From Comamonas composti DSM 21721 (lineage in GTDB: Bacteria > Pseudomonadota > Gammaproteobacteria > Burkholderiales > Burkholderiaceae_C): 64,000 nt of DNA. Within the stretch, counting starts at the first letter, position 1. Every line of letters starts with the position of its first letter. Shown piece by piece: positions 29,558 through 37,776 of this stretch. The DNA is taken from positions 326,845 to 390,844 of the forward strand of contig NZ_AUCQ01000001.1 of NCBI RefSeq assembly GCF_000429845.1. The letters run 5' to 3'. The notes beneath the pieces are model-generated. The model had not been told where the DNA came from, ran no database searches, and was given only the letters and a program-made list of their open reading frames with translations. The position numbers and the translations under genes were made by a program.

Positions 29558-29620
29558 CTCAGAGCGTGTTCACGATCTCCTCACGGCGCGCCTGCGTAGA
29601 GATCGTGAACACGCTCTGAG
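29558..29620. repeat. Perfect 22-bp inverted repeat with 19-nt spacer
   Basis: The left arm 29558-29579 starts CTCAGAGCGTGTTCACG. The right arm 29599-29620 is its exact complement and ends CGTGAACACGCTCTGAG. The spacer is CTCACGGCGCGCCTGCGTA. There is no T-run. The arms could be ends of a small palindromic element or a protein site. It lies in the 385-bp gap 29379-29763, which otherwise holds the rpoD terminator and the receptor promoter region. Confidence 0.85.
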
Positions 29621-29763
29621 GACTAGCACGACTTCCCGAAGATCAACCAGCCCATCATGCGCTCGCTTGCGGCCCATCCCTGCCCGGCACGGCTACGGCT
29701 TCCAGATCTGCGGCCAACAGGCCAGGAACACAGGAAAACACGCCATATGGAGCCTGCCTGAGC

Positions 29764-31380
29764 ATGTCATTGCCTCGTTCTTCAGGCTTCGGGAATCTGC
29801 ACATAGGGCTTCGCATAGGCCTGGCCTTTGCGCTCACGATCGCCCTGTCGGCCATCGTCACGGTGCTCGCAGTGCTTGCCCTGATCAAGGTCACTGCGTC
29901 CCTGCATCTGGTGACCCAGGACTACTACATCAAGGTCCACACCTTGCACCAGATTGCTTCGGAAGTCGGAAAGCAGGGACTGCTGGTGCGCAATCTGTTC
30001 ATTTTTGATGATCCCATCCAGCACCAGCAGGACCTCAAAGGCATAGAGGACAGCTACACCACCATCGAGCCGATGTATACGCGCCTGAGTCTGACCATCC
30101 ACGCTCCGACAGGCCAGAAGCTGATGCACGAACTGCTGCAGCAGCGCGACATCTATGTTCACACCCTGAATCACCTGCTCGAGCTTCTAGGACAAGGAGA
30201 GGGCGCTCAGGCGCGCCGCCTGCTCGAAGGCGATCTGCGCCTGCATCAGCAGGCCTATGTGGATGGCATGAACCGGCTGATCAAGTTCGAGGAAGACCTG
30301 ACCAGCAGTGCCAGCGACTTCGCCGAAAACCAGGTGCGCCTGGGAATGGTGCTTGTCGTGAGTGCCGGCGGCGCTTGCACCCTCTTGTCAATCTTGCTCG
30401 GCTGGCTGCTCACACGCTCCATCACGGCGCCGCTGCGTCAGGCCGTGCATATCGCCGAGACAGTTGCTGCAGGCGACCTCAGCACCCAGATCACCGTGGT
30501 CAGAAAGGATGAAGCCGGCCGCCTGCTTTCGGCGCTTGGCAGCATGAATGCAAGCCTTGTGAGGATTGTGGGCGATGTGCGCTCCGCCTCCGCAGGGATT
30601 GCCACCGAGGCTGCGCAGATCGCCAACGACAACGCCCAACTGAGCCTGCGCACCGAAGAGCAGGCCAGCAGTCTCCAGGAGACCTCAGCGTCCATGGAAG
30701 AGCTCACCTCCACCGTTCAGCAAAATGCCGATTCCGCGAAGCAGGCTCAGCAGCTGGCCCATCAAGCATCCGAAGTCGCCAGCCTCAGCGCAACCGCTGT
30801 CGGCTCCGTCGTGAACACCATGAGCGGCATTCAGGACAGCTCCGAGCGCATGGCCGACATCATCTCCGTCATCAACGACATCGCCTTCCAGACCAACCTC
30901 CTGGCACTCAATGCGGCCGTGGAGGCTGCCCGCGCAGGCGAACAGGGTCGAGGCTTTGCCGTGGTTGCCTCGGAGGTCCGCAACCTCGCACAGCGCTGTG
31001 CCGCCGCAGCCAAGGAGGTCAAGGCCCTGATAGAGACAGGCATCAGGCATGTAGGCATGGGCAACACCCATGTGGGACAGACCCAGCACACCATCCGAGA
31101 CCTTGTGACGCAGATCACCCAGGTTGCAAACTTCATCACCCAGATCAGCGAGGCCAGCCTTCATCAGGCCAGCGGCATTCATCAGGTGGGCAATGCCATG
31201 CAGGAGCTGGATCAAACCACCCAGCAAAATGCAGCCCTCGTCGAGGAGCGCGCCTCGGCTGCAGAAAGCCTGCACCAAAAAGCAGAGGCCCTGATGCAGA
31301 TAGTGTCGCAATTTCGCCTGCCTGGTCACGATGCCCTTGCTGCCGTAAGCTTCACGGGCCGGCCAGACGCAGGGCCGTGA
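29764..31380 (+). CDS. Methyl-accepting chemotaxis protein
   Basis: 538 residues. A first membrane helix (about 17-40, LAFALTIALSAIVTVLAVLA) and a second (about 195-218, LVVSAGGACTLLSILLGWLL) flank a helical periplasmic sensor of the four-helix-bundle type. A HAMP domain follows (TRSITAPLRQAVHIAETVAA), and then the signalling hairpin with the invariant tip INDIAFQTNLLALNAAVEAA and GRGFAVVASEVRNLA. Methylation helices are present (ETSASMEELTSTVQQNADSA). There is no C-terminal CheR-binding pentapeptide. It senses an unknown ligand and controls CheA. GGAG lies 8-12 bp before the ATG. No chemotaxis genes are adjacent. Confidence 0.94.
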   Translation: MSLPRSSGFGNLHIGLRIGLAFALTIALSAIVTVLAVLALIKVTASLHLVTQDYYIKVHTLHQIASEVGKQGLLVRNLFIFDDPIQHQQDLKGIEDSYTTIEPMYTRLSLTIHAPTGQKLMHELLQQRDIYVHTLNHLLELLGQGEGAQARRLLEGDLRLHQQAYVDGMNRLIKFEEDLTSSASDFAENQVRLGMVLVVSAGGACTLLSILLGWLLTRSITAPLRQAVHIAETVAAGDLSTQITVVRKDEAGRLLSALGSMNASLVRIVGDVRSASAGIATEAAQIANDNAQLSLRTEEQASSLQETSASMEELTSTVQQNADSAKQAQQLAHQASEVASLSATAVGSVVNTMSGIQDSSERMADIISVINDIAFQTNLLALNAAVEAARAGEQGRGFAVVASEVRNLAQRCAAAAKEVKALIETGIRHVGMGNTHVGQTQHTIRDLVTQITQVANFITQISEASLHQASGIHQVGNAMQELDQTTQQNAALVEERASAAESLHQKAEALMQIVSQFRLPGHDALAAVSFTGRPDAGP

Positions 31381-31499
31381 AGCTCGGTCATGCTCCTCTC
31401 TTCAGCCCCGACATTGGTACCTGCAGCCAGGGCCGTTAAGGCGCGTTGCAACAGCGACCATGCATCCATACGCCCGGGCTCGGCTTCTGCCTCAAGCTC

Positions 31500-32390
31500 A
31501 TGGATCTCAAGACCCTACGCCTCTTCGCAACAGCAGCCGAGCAGGTCAGCTTCACGCTGGCTGCCAAGGCTTTTTGCACCACCCCATCCACCGTCAGCAA
31601 GGCCTTGAAGGCCTTGGAGCGGGAGTTGGGCCTGCCTCTCATGGTTCGCGGCGGCCCCGCCAAGGGTCTGACACCTGCGGGTCTGATACTGCTGCAGCGG
31701 GCCCGGCGCATCATGGATGAGGTCTCTGGCTTGCAGGCAGAGCTCGACCAGTTGCGCGAACTGCGGCATGGCTCTCTTCGCCTGGGCTTTCCATGCCTGG
31801 GCGCCAGTTCGCTTTGCGTGAAAATGCTGACCCGCTTCCAGCAAAGCTACCCGGGCATCGAGCTGAGTGTCAGCCTGCTGCCGCCTGATGTGCTTGAGGA
31901 GCAAATCCATCAGGGAAGTCTGGACCTGGCCCTGGTCATCACCACCCATGCCACAGATCCCGACACCCGTCTGCTGCACACCGAGCCGGTGGTTGCCGTC
32001 CTTCACGAGAGCCTGCTGGGCCCGCTCCCGCAAGGCCTTGCGGCCCGGGCGCTGGCCCCCTGGCGGCTGCTGCTGTTCGAGCAGTGCCGCAGCCTCAATG
32101 CCAGCCTGCTCCAGGCCTGCGCCCATGCGGGACTGCACCCGCATGTGATGCTTGTCAGCCCCGGGGCCAGCGATTATTTGCTTGAGATGCTTGCCGCCCG
32201 TCAGGGGTTCTCGCTGCAGCCGCGCTCCTTCATGCAGCGCCATCCGCACCCGCAGCTGCTAAGCCTCGAAGTGCAAGACCTTCCTCTTCTGTGGCATTAC
32301 TCCCTGACCTGGCCGCGTGGCAGCAGGCCAGGCCAGGCTGCCCAGGCCTGGCTGGCCCTGGCAGGGCAGGCCCATGAGCCGCCGCCCTGA
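31500..32390 (+). CDS. LysR family transcriptional regulator
   Basis: 296 residues from the ATG at 31500 (MDLKTLRLFATAAEQVSFTL); the frame is open further upstream but without the family motif. The HTH (2-60) includes AAKAFCTTPSTVSKALKALE and GLPLMVRGG. The remaining 230 residues are the periplasmic-binding-protein-like effector domain (LRLGFPCLGASSLCVKMLTR; LDLALVITTHATDPDTRLL). It converges with a CaiB-type CoA-transferase gene with only 3 bp between the stops and no terminator, so it may control that gene or a distant one. The inducer is unknown. Confidence 0.9.
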   Translation: MDLKTLRLFATAAEQVSFTLAAKAFCTTPSTVSKALKALERELGLPLMVRGGPAKGLTPAGLILLQRARRIMDEVSGLQAELDQLRELRHGSLRLGFPCLGASSLCVKMLTRFQQSYPGIELSVSLLPPDVLEEQIHQGSLDLALVITTHATDPDTRLLHTEPVVAVLHESLLGPLPQGLAARALAPWRLLLFEQCRSLNASLLQACAHAGLHPHVMLVSPGASDYLLEMLAARQGFSLQPRSFMQRHPHPQLLSLEVQDLPLLWHYSLTWPRGSRPGQAAQAWLALAGQAHEPPP

Positions 32391-32393
32391 TCC

Positions 32394-33671
32394 TCACACG
32401 ACAGCACCCTCTTGCTGCATTGCCTGTATCTCCTGCTCGGCATAGCCCAGGCCCAGCAGCAACTCTTGAGTGTGCTCGCCCAGGTTCGGCGGGTTCATGC
32501 GTACACCCGGACGCTGGCCGCCCAGCCTCAGGGGCAGCAAGGTGGTTCGCACCTTCTCCCCCGCGCGCTCACCGTCGGTCAGCGTGATTTCTGCGAGCCC
32601 GCCCGTCGCATTCAGATGCGGATCATCAAACAACTGCTCGGGCCGCATGATGGACGCATGGGGCAGGCCATGGCGTTCGAAGATTTCCGCCAGCTCGGCG
32701 GCCTCCCGGTCCGCCAGACGCGCGCGCAACTCGGGCATGAGTCTGGGCCTGGCGCGCACGCGGTCGTTATTGCTGGCAAGCTGCGGATCGGCGAGCAGGT
32801 CGTCAAAGCCCAGGGCCTGGCACAGGCTGTGCCACTGCGCATCGCTGACTGCGGCCAGAAAGATCTGCTCGCCATCCCTGACGCTGAAAACGTCATACAC
32901 CGCCCAGGCCGAGATGCGCTCGGGCATGGGTGCAGCAGGCTGGCCCGTGACCGCATACTGCATCATGTGCTGGCCCACAAGAAACACGTTGTTCTCGAAC
33001 AGCGCCGCATCCACCTCCTGGCCACAACCCGTGCTCTGGCGCTGCATCAGCGCTGCCATGGCGCCTATGGCGCCGAACATGCCGCCCATGATGTCGTTGA
33101 CGCTGGAGCCCGCGCGCAGCGGATCGCCCGAGCGCCCCGTCATATAGGCCAGGCCGCCCATCATCTGCACGACCTCGTCCAGCGCCGTGCGATGCTCGTA
33201 GGGTCCGGGCAGAAAGCCCGCATGGTTCACATAGACCAGGGCCGGATTGAGGCGCGACAAGGCCCGGTAGTCCAGCCCGTACTTCTTCATCACGCCAGGC
33301 TTGAAGTTTTGCAGTACCACATCGGCCGAAGCCGCCAGACGTATCGCGGCCGCCAGCCCCGGGGCCGAGCGCAGATCCAGGCCCATGCTCTTCTTGTTGC
33401 GGTTGAACATGGGGAAAAAACCCGCGCCCGCACCCAGCAGGTGGCGCGTGCGGTCGCCGTCCACGGGCTCGACCTTGATGACTTCGGCCCCGAGGTCGGC
33501 CAGCACCATGCCGCAGGTAGGCCCCATGACCATGTGTGAAAACTCGACCACGCGCAGACCCGCAAGCGGCAGCGCCGCCGATCTGGCAACAGTCTCGGCG
33601 CCCTCTTTTTCCTCGATTGCATTCATGCCTGCATTCTCGGCCATCAGGTCTCCCGGCCCGGCCGCTGCCAT
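32394..33671 (-). CDS. CaiB/BaiF family (class III) CoA-transferase
   Basis: Up to 425 residues; ATGs at 33671, 33644 and 33626 are all possible, and the family motif LAGLRVVEFSHMVMGPTCGM starts about residue 36 of the longest form. Typical features are VIKVEPVDGDRTRHLLGAG, LDLRSAPGLAAAIRLAASAD, and the catalytic-Asp region PYEHRTALDEVVQMMGGLAY. The family moves CoA between organic acids through an aspartyl-CoA thioester. The acids are unknown. It stands alone, divergent from an HxlR regulator. Confidence 0.9.
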   Translation of the reverse strand: MAAAGPGDLMAENAGMNAIEEKEGAETVARSAALPLAGLRVVEFSHMVMGPTCGMVLADLGAEVIKVEPVDGDRTRHLLGAGAGFFPMFNRNKKSMGLDLRSAPGLAAAIRLAASADVVLQNFKPGVMKKYGLDYRALSRLNPALVYVNHAGFLPGPYEHRTALDEVVQMMGGLAYMTGRSGDPLRAGSSVNDIMGGMFGAIGAMAALMQRQSTGCGQEVDAALFENNVFLVGQHMMQYAVTGQPAAPMPERISAWAVYDVFSVRDGEQIFLAAVSDAQWHSLCQALGFDDLLADPQLASNNDRVRARPRLMPELRARLADREAAELAEIFERHGLPHASIMRPEQLFDDPHLNATGGLAEITLTDGERAGEKVRTTLLPLRLGGQRPGVRMNPPNLGEHTQELLLGLGYAEQEIQAMQQEGAVV

Positions 33672-33790
33672 GCCTTCTGGCCATGGCAGTGCTCGTCACT
33701 GCGGAGCGTGGCCGGTCTGCAACACTTCCTCATTTTTTCACTCACGGCAAACCCCAAGGCGTTGCCGTCATGGATTTTGAGCTACGAAAC

Positions 33791-33819
33791 TTGTAGCAAA
33801 ATGGATCACAGGCTATAGT
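33791..33819 (+). promoter_or_regulatory. Promoter of the HxlR-type gene
   Basis: TTGTAG (33791-33796), 17 bp, TATAGT (33814-33819). Spacing is ideal and both hexamers are fair. The predicted start of transcription falls a few bases before the 24-bp palindrome. Confidence 0.55.
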
Positions 33820-33834
33820 CTTCGAGACTTGGCT

Positions 33835-33858
33835 TTGTGCGTTTGGCCAAACGCACAA
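33835..33858. promoter_or_regulatory. Perfect 24-bp palindrome, probable operator ahead of the HxlR gene
   Basis: TTGTGCGTTTGG is followed at once by its exact complement CCAAACGCACAA, with no loop. It lies 35 bp before the HxlR-type start and just behind its predicted promoter, the position expected for an autoregulatory repressor site. Confidence 0.65.
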
Positions 33859-33893
33859 GCTCAACAAACACTATTGCGCAAGGAGAAGCGTCC

Positions 33894-34199
33894 ATGAGCT
33901 CCAAGGAAAACGCCGCCATCAACCAGTTGTTCGAAAAGCTCGAATGCCGTTACGCGCTGCGCGTGCTCTGGGCCTTGCGCGATGGTCATCCACAGACTTT
34001 TCGCCTGCTGCAGGACAGCGTGGGCGGCATCACGCCGAATACGCTGAACACGCGCATCAAGGAGCTGCGCGAGTGCGGTCTGCTGGAGCATGGCTCGGAC
34101 GGCTATACCGTCACCTTGTCAGGCCAGGACCTGCTCAAGCGCCTGTCCGACGTACAGGCTTTTGCCAACCGCTGGGCTACGGCACGCGCCAAGAAATAG
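33894..34199 (+). CDS. HxlR-type winged-helix transcriptional regulator
   Basis: 101 residues from the ATG at 33894 behind AAGGAG. The winged-helix core is clear: LFEKLECRYALRVLWALRDG, FRLLQDSVGGITPNTLNTRI (recognition helix) and KELRECGLLEHGSDGYTVTL (wing). HxlR proteins bind DNA as dimers and often sense redox or small electrophiles; Cys26 and Cys69 are present. A perfect palindrome sits over its own leader. It is followed by a terminator and an FKBP gene. Its target might be itself or the divergent CoA-transferase. Confidence 0.85.
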   Translation: MSSKENAAINQLFEKLECRYALRVLWALRDGHPQTFRLLQDSVGGITPNTLNTRIKELRECGLLEHGSDGYTVTLSGQDLLKRLSDVQAFANRWATARAKK

Positions 34200-34228
34200 G
34201 CGCCGGCCGACAAGCCAGCATCCACCGC

Positions 34229-34262
34229 AGGGCCACGGGGCCATTCCCGTCAGGCCCTTTTT
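34229..34262 (+). terminator. Terminator between HxlR gene and FKBP gene
   Basis: AGGGCC-ACGGG pairs with CCCGT-(CA)-GGCCCT, followed by a TTTTT run. The 2-nt bulge does not break the stem. Confidence 0.75.
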
Positions 34263-34294
34263 CTTATCCTCTTTCGATTTCAAGGATGACTCAC

Positions 34295-34648
34295 ATGGCT
34301 TTCACGACCACGGCCTCGGGCCTGCAATACGAAGACACGACCGTAGGCGAAGGCGCCGAAGCCCAGCGCGGCCAGCAAGTCACCGTGCACTACACGGGCT
34401 GGCTCTATGAAAGCGGCGTGCAAGGCGCCAAGTTCGACTCCAGCCGCGACCGCAACGATCCCTTTGTGTTCCCCCTGGGCGCAGGCATGGTCATCAAGGG
34501 CTGGGACGAAGGCGTGCAGGGCATGAAGGTCGGCGGCCAGCGCACGCTGATCATCCCCGCCGAGCTCGGCTATGGCGCGCGCGGTGCAGGCGGCGTGATT
34601 CCGCCGAATGCAACGCTCAAGTTCGATGTGGAGTTGCTGGGCGTCTGA
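34295..34648 (+). CDS. FKBP-type peptidyl-prolyl cis-trans isomerase
   Basis: 117 residues, a single FKBP domain. The start ATG at 34295 has AAGGA at a good distance; an ATG at 34286 is possible. Active-site residues are visible: VTVHYTGWL, KFDSSRDRNDPFVFPLGAG, VIKGWDEGVQGMKVGGQRTL, IPAELGYGARGAGGVIPPNA, FDVELLGV. The enzyme speeds proline isomerisation during folding. There is no signal peptide, so it is cytosolic. It follows a terminator and should have its own promoter, though none is obvious. Confidence 0.93.
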   Translation: MAFTTTASGLQYEDTTVGEGAEAQRGQQVTVHYTGWLYESGVQGAKFDSSRDRNDPFVFPLGAGMVIKGWDEGVQGMKVGGQRTLIIPAELGYGARGAGGVIPPNATLKFDVELLGV

Positions 34649-34676
34649 TGCGCTGCCGGCAAGAGGCTGAGCCAGC

Positions 34677-35192
34677 TCACTTGCCGCCCTCCTGCTCCTC
34701 GAACAAGGCCTTGTGCAGCGGCGCATAGAGCTCGGGTGAGACCGCATCGCGTATGCGCGGTGCCAGGGCGGCGAGCTGCTCGTAGCCCACGGCCGCCTCC
34801 ACGGCCAGATTCAGCCTGAAGCCCTTGAGCCCCAGCGCCCCCGTCAGGGAAACCGCCAGCGGATAGGCGCTGGCATAGCGTTTTGCGGCCTGGGCCGCAT
34901 CCAGCGGCCCTGCGCGGCCGGGTCGGGCCTGGGTCTTTTCCTGCTCGGGCCGGGCCTCGGCCCCTTCGGGCGTGCCGCTGTCGCGCTGGGCATCGCGCGG
35001 CGCCAGCCAGGCGCGTTCCACCAGGCCCATGATCTCGTCCCGCGTCACGCCCATGCCGGTCACGGACTCAAGCACCTGGGCCAGGCTGCGCTCGCCGTTG
35101 AACAGCAAAAAGGCCGATCGCAGTCGCGGAGAAAGATCCGCATGCCGCTGCTGGAAGGCCTGCTGCCCAGCCGGCGTCTTCATGAAATACAT
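34677..35192 (-). CDS. Conserved-looking hypothetical protein
   Basis: 171 residues (ATG 35192, or ATG three codons on). I do not recognise the family with certainty. The N-terminal half looks like a small winged-helix fold (AFLLFNGERSLAQVLESVTG ... DEIMGLVERAWLAP). A Glu/Arg-rich disordered linker (about 65-95) follows. The C-terminal half is a helical domain (KRYASAYPLAVSLTGALGLK, LNLAVEAAVGYEQLAALAPR). There is no signal peptide or membrane segment. It converges with the FKBP gene with a 28-bp gap. Function unknown. Confidence 0.65.
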   Translation of the reverse strand: MYFMKTPAGQQAFQQRHADLSPRLRSAFLLFNGERSLAQVLESVTGMGVTRDEIMGLVERAWLAPRDAQRDSGTPEGAEARPEQEKTQARPGRAGPLDAAQAAKRYASAYPLAVSLTGALGLKGFRLNLAVEAAVGYEQLAALAPRIRDAVSPELYAPLHKALFEEQEGGK

Positions 35193-35365
35193 AAACCCAG
35201 ATCCACAGGAGTCGCTTGAGGCCTAGAGACTGCCATGGTCAGGGCCTGGGCCCAATCGGGTTTTCCGCAGGTCAGTCTCTATCAAGACCATAGCGGCTTG
35301 CGCTTGATACATAACGATTTCATTACTAAATCGTCTTGAAATCCTTATATGGCAAGCGGTAGGCG

Positions 35366-37426
35366 CTACTCTTTTAGATAGTCGCGTGCAGACTTCCCCA
35401 GGCAGCTCACCAGCCAGGTCACAAGCAGGCCTAGGGGTACGCCAAAGACCCCGGCCGAGATCGGCTGTATGTCCCACCACAGGCCGCTGCGCAAAAACCC
35501 GGGCAGCGCAGCCTGCAGCCCCGCGACATGGGACAGCATGTAGTAGAGCGTGACCCCCAGGCCCGCGAGCATGCCGGCCACAACGCCTTGCCGCGTGGTG
35601 CCGCGCCAGAAGATGCCCAGCACCATGGCCGGCACAAAGGCCGAGGCCGCAATGGAGAACGAGGCCGAGACCATGGGCAGGATGTCCGATGAACGCAGCG
35701 AGGCCACGAAGGCTGCCGACAAGGCCACGACCAGCAGCGCAAACTTGGAGAGAATCACGCGCTGCTCGGGCGAGGCTCGGCGCCGGCGCTCACGAAAATA
35801 AAGATCGCGCACGAGTGCATTGCTGATGGTCAGCAGCAGGCCGTCGGCCGTGGACAGGGCTGCGGCCAGGCCGCCTGCAGCGACCAGGCCCGAGACCACA
35901 TACGGCATGCCGCCGAGCTCGGGCGTGACCAGCATGATCAGGTCGGCCCCCATGCGGATCTCGCCAAACTGCAGGATGCCGTCGCCGTTCACGTCCTCCA
36001 CGGACAAAAGCCCGGCCTCCACGCGCGACCACTGGGCGATCCAGTTGGGCAGCTCGTCGAAGCGCGTGCCCACCAGGGTGCTCATGACCTCGTACTTGAC
36101 CAGGGCCGCAAGCGCCGGCGCGCTCAGATACAGCAGGCCCACGAAGAACAGCGTCCAGCCCACGGAGGCGCGCGCAGCCGAGACCGAGGGCACGGTGTAG
36201 TAGCGCGTGAGCAGATGCGGCAGGCCCGCCGTGCCCACCATGAGGCAGAACATCAGGGCCAGAAAATTGCGCCGGCTGCTCTCGAATGCCTGCTTTTCCT
36301 CGGGCCCGCCATCGGGATCGCCCGCAAACGGATGGCTGTGCAAGGGCATGCCGGCCAGGGGCTGCATGCGATCGCACACCTCCTGCAACTGCTGGGTCCA
36401 GCGCTCGCGCGCCGAGGCCTCGTCGCGCGGCAGGCTCGCGAGCTCGCGGCTCGCGGCCATGATGGCGCCTATGTCGCCGCTGCTGGTGCGCAGCCCGCGT
36501 ATGCGCTCCATCAAGGCCTGGCGCTCGGCCTCCAGGCTGCGCTGCACGTCGCCCAGCCTGGCCTCCAGCACCTGGGCGCGCGCGCGGTAGGCGGCCTGCA
36601 CCTCCTGCTCGGCCGGGGACTGCTGCAACTGCTGCTCAAGCTGGGCGATCTTGCCGAGCTGCTGGGTATAGACCACCGACGCCAGCGGGTTGCCCAGCTG
36701 CTTGTAGGCCAGCCAGGAGACAGGGATCAGAAACGCCAGCAGCAGCACCACATACTGGGCCACCTGGGTCCAGGTGATGGCGCGCATGCCGCCCAGAAAC
36801 GAGCACAGCAGCACGCCGCCCAGGCCCAGCATGATGCCGATCTCGAACTGCACGCCCGTGAGCCGCGAGGCGATCAGGCCCACGCCGTAGATCTGCGCCA
36901 CCACATAGGTGAAGGAGCACATGATCGCCGCCAGCGCCGCAATCACGCGCGGCCAGCGCCCGCCGAACCGGACCTGGAAGAAGTCCGGAATGGTGTAGAG
37001 ATTCATGGCGCGCAGATGCGGCGCGATCAGCATGCCCACCAGGCAGAAGCCGCCGGTCCAGCCCAGCAGATAGGCCAGGCCGCCCGCATGGCCGGGCAGG
37101 CCCGCAAATCCCTGCAGATACAGCGCGCCCGAGAGGCTGATGAACGAGGCCGCGCTCATCCAGTCGGCCGCTGCCGCCATGCCGTTGTAGACGGGCGGGA
37201 TGTTGCGCCCGGCCACGTAGTATTCGTCGGGACTGCTGGTGCGCAGATAAACGCCTATGGCCGCATAGACCATGACGGTGAAGAACAGAAAGATCGGGCC
37301 GATCCAGTGGCGCGAAAGGCCTTGCTGTTCGGCCCACAGCATGAGGGCCAGAAAGCCCAGCACGCCCAGCATGTAAAAGCCCATGCCGCGATGGCGCCGC
37401 CAGGCGCGCGAGCGGGACTCAGTCAT
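35366..37426 (-). CDS. Sodium:solute symporter, VC_2705/ActP-like, with cytoplasmic coiled coil and EF-hand loop
   Basis: 686 residues from an ATG at 37426 that overlaps the small-subunit stop by 8 bp; a longer frame upstream is rejected. SSS signatures are DEYYVAGRNIPPVYNGMAAA and ADWMSAASFISLSGALYLQG, with about 13 membrane segments. An insert at about 270-365 is strongly coiled-coil (AQLEQQLQQSPAEQEVQ ... LEARLGDVQRSLEAERQALM). A 12-residue DVNGDGILQFGE near residue 490 fits the canonical EF-hand calcium loop. The type imports acetate or related short acids with sodium and needs a DUF4212 small subunit, which is encoded just upstream. It shares an operon with ppsA. Confidence 0.88.
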   Translation of the reverse strand: MTESRSRAWRRHRGMGFYMLGVLGFLALMLWAEQQGLSRHWIGPIFLFFTVMVYAAIGVYLRTSSPDEYYVAGRNIPPVYNGMAAAADWMSAASFISLSGALYLQGFAGLPGHAGGLAYLLGWTGGFCLVGMLIAPHLRAMNLYTIPDFFQVRFGGRWPRVIAALAAIMCSFTYVVAQIYGVGLIASRLTGVQFEIGIMLGLGGVLLCSFLGGMRAITWTQVAQYVVLLLAFLIPVSWLAYKQLGNPLASVVYTQQLGKIAQLEQQLQQSPAEQEVQAAYRARAQVLEARLGDVQRSLEAERQALMERIRGLRTSSGDIGAIMAASRELASLPRDEASARERWTQQLQEVCDRMQPLAGMPLHSHPFAGDPDGGPEEKQAFESSRRNFLALMFCLMVGTAGLPHLLTRYYTVPSVSAARASVGWTLFFVGLLYLSAPALAALVKYEVMSTLVGTRFDELPNWIAQWSRVEAGLLSVEDVNGDGILQFGEIRMGADLIMLVTPELGGMPYVVSGLVAAGGLAAALSTADGLLLTISNALVRDLYFRERRRRASPEQRVILSKFALLVVALSAAFVASLRSSDILPMVSASFSIAASAFVPAMVLGIFWRGTTRQGVVAGMLAGLGVTLYYMLSHVAGLQAALPGFLRSGLWWDIQPISAGVFGVPLGLLVTWLVSCLGKSARDYLKE

Positions 37427-37757
37427 GCGGTGGGGGCTGCTGCGCGCCATGGCTGGGCGCTGTGCCGGAGCGTGCCCCACGGCGCTCCAGATGACTCATG
37501 GCCAGACAGTAGACGATCAGGACCACCAGAAACATCAGCACCGAGCCTTGCGCCGCAAGCCAGTAGGCCAGGGGCCAGTCGGGCATGAGCGACTGCAGAT
37601 CGCGCGCAAAATAGACCACGCCAAACGATGCCAGAGCCCAGACCGCGAGCAAAGCGGCCTTGAGCCTCAGGTGGCCGGCATCGTGGAAATCCGGGGGAAA
37701 GCCCTGTCCCCCGGGATCCGGGCCATCGTCATGCAAGTATCCGGGATCCTGGTGCAT
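37419..37757 (-). CDS. DUF4212 sodium/substrate symporter small subunit
   Basis: 112 residues from the ATG at 37757, 19 bp after the ppsA stop. Two membrane helices are visible (LKAALLAVWALASFGVVYFA and LAAQGSVLMFLVVLIVYCLA). DUF4212 proteins are always encoded next to SSS symporters and are thought to be their partner. The stop overlaps the symporter start. The N-terminus is Asp/Pro-rich and the C-terminus ends QQPPPHD. Confidence 0.85.
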   Translation of the reverse strand: MHQDPGYLHDDGPDPGGQGFPPDFHDAGHLRLKAALLAVWALASFGVVYFARDLQSLMPDWPLAYWLAAQGSVLMFLVVLIVYCLAMSHLERRGARSGTAPSHGAQQPPPHD

Positions 37758-37776
37758 GACGAGCCGGCCCGGATGC

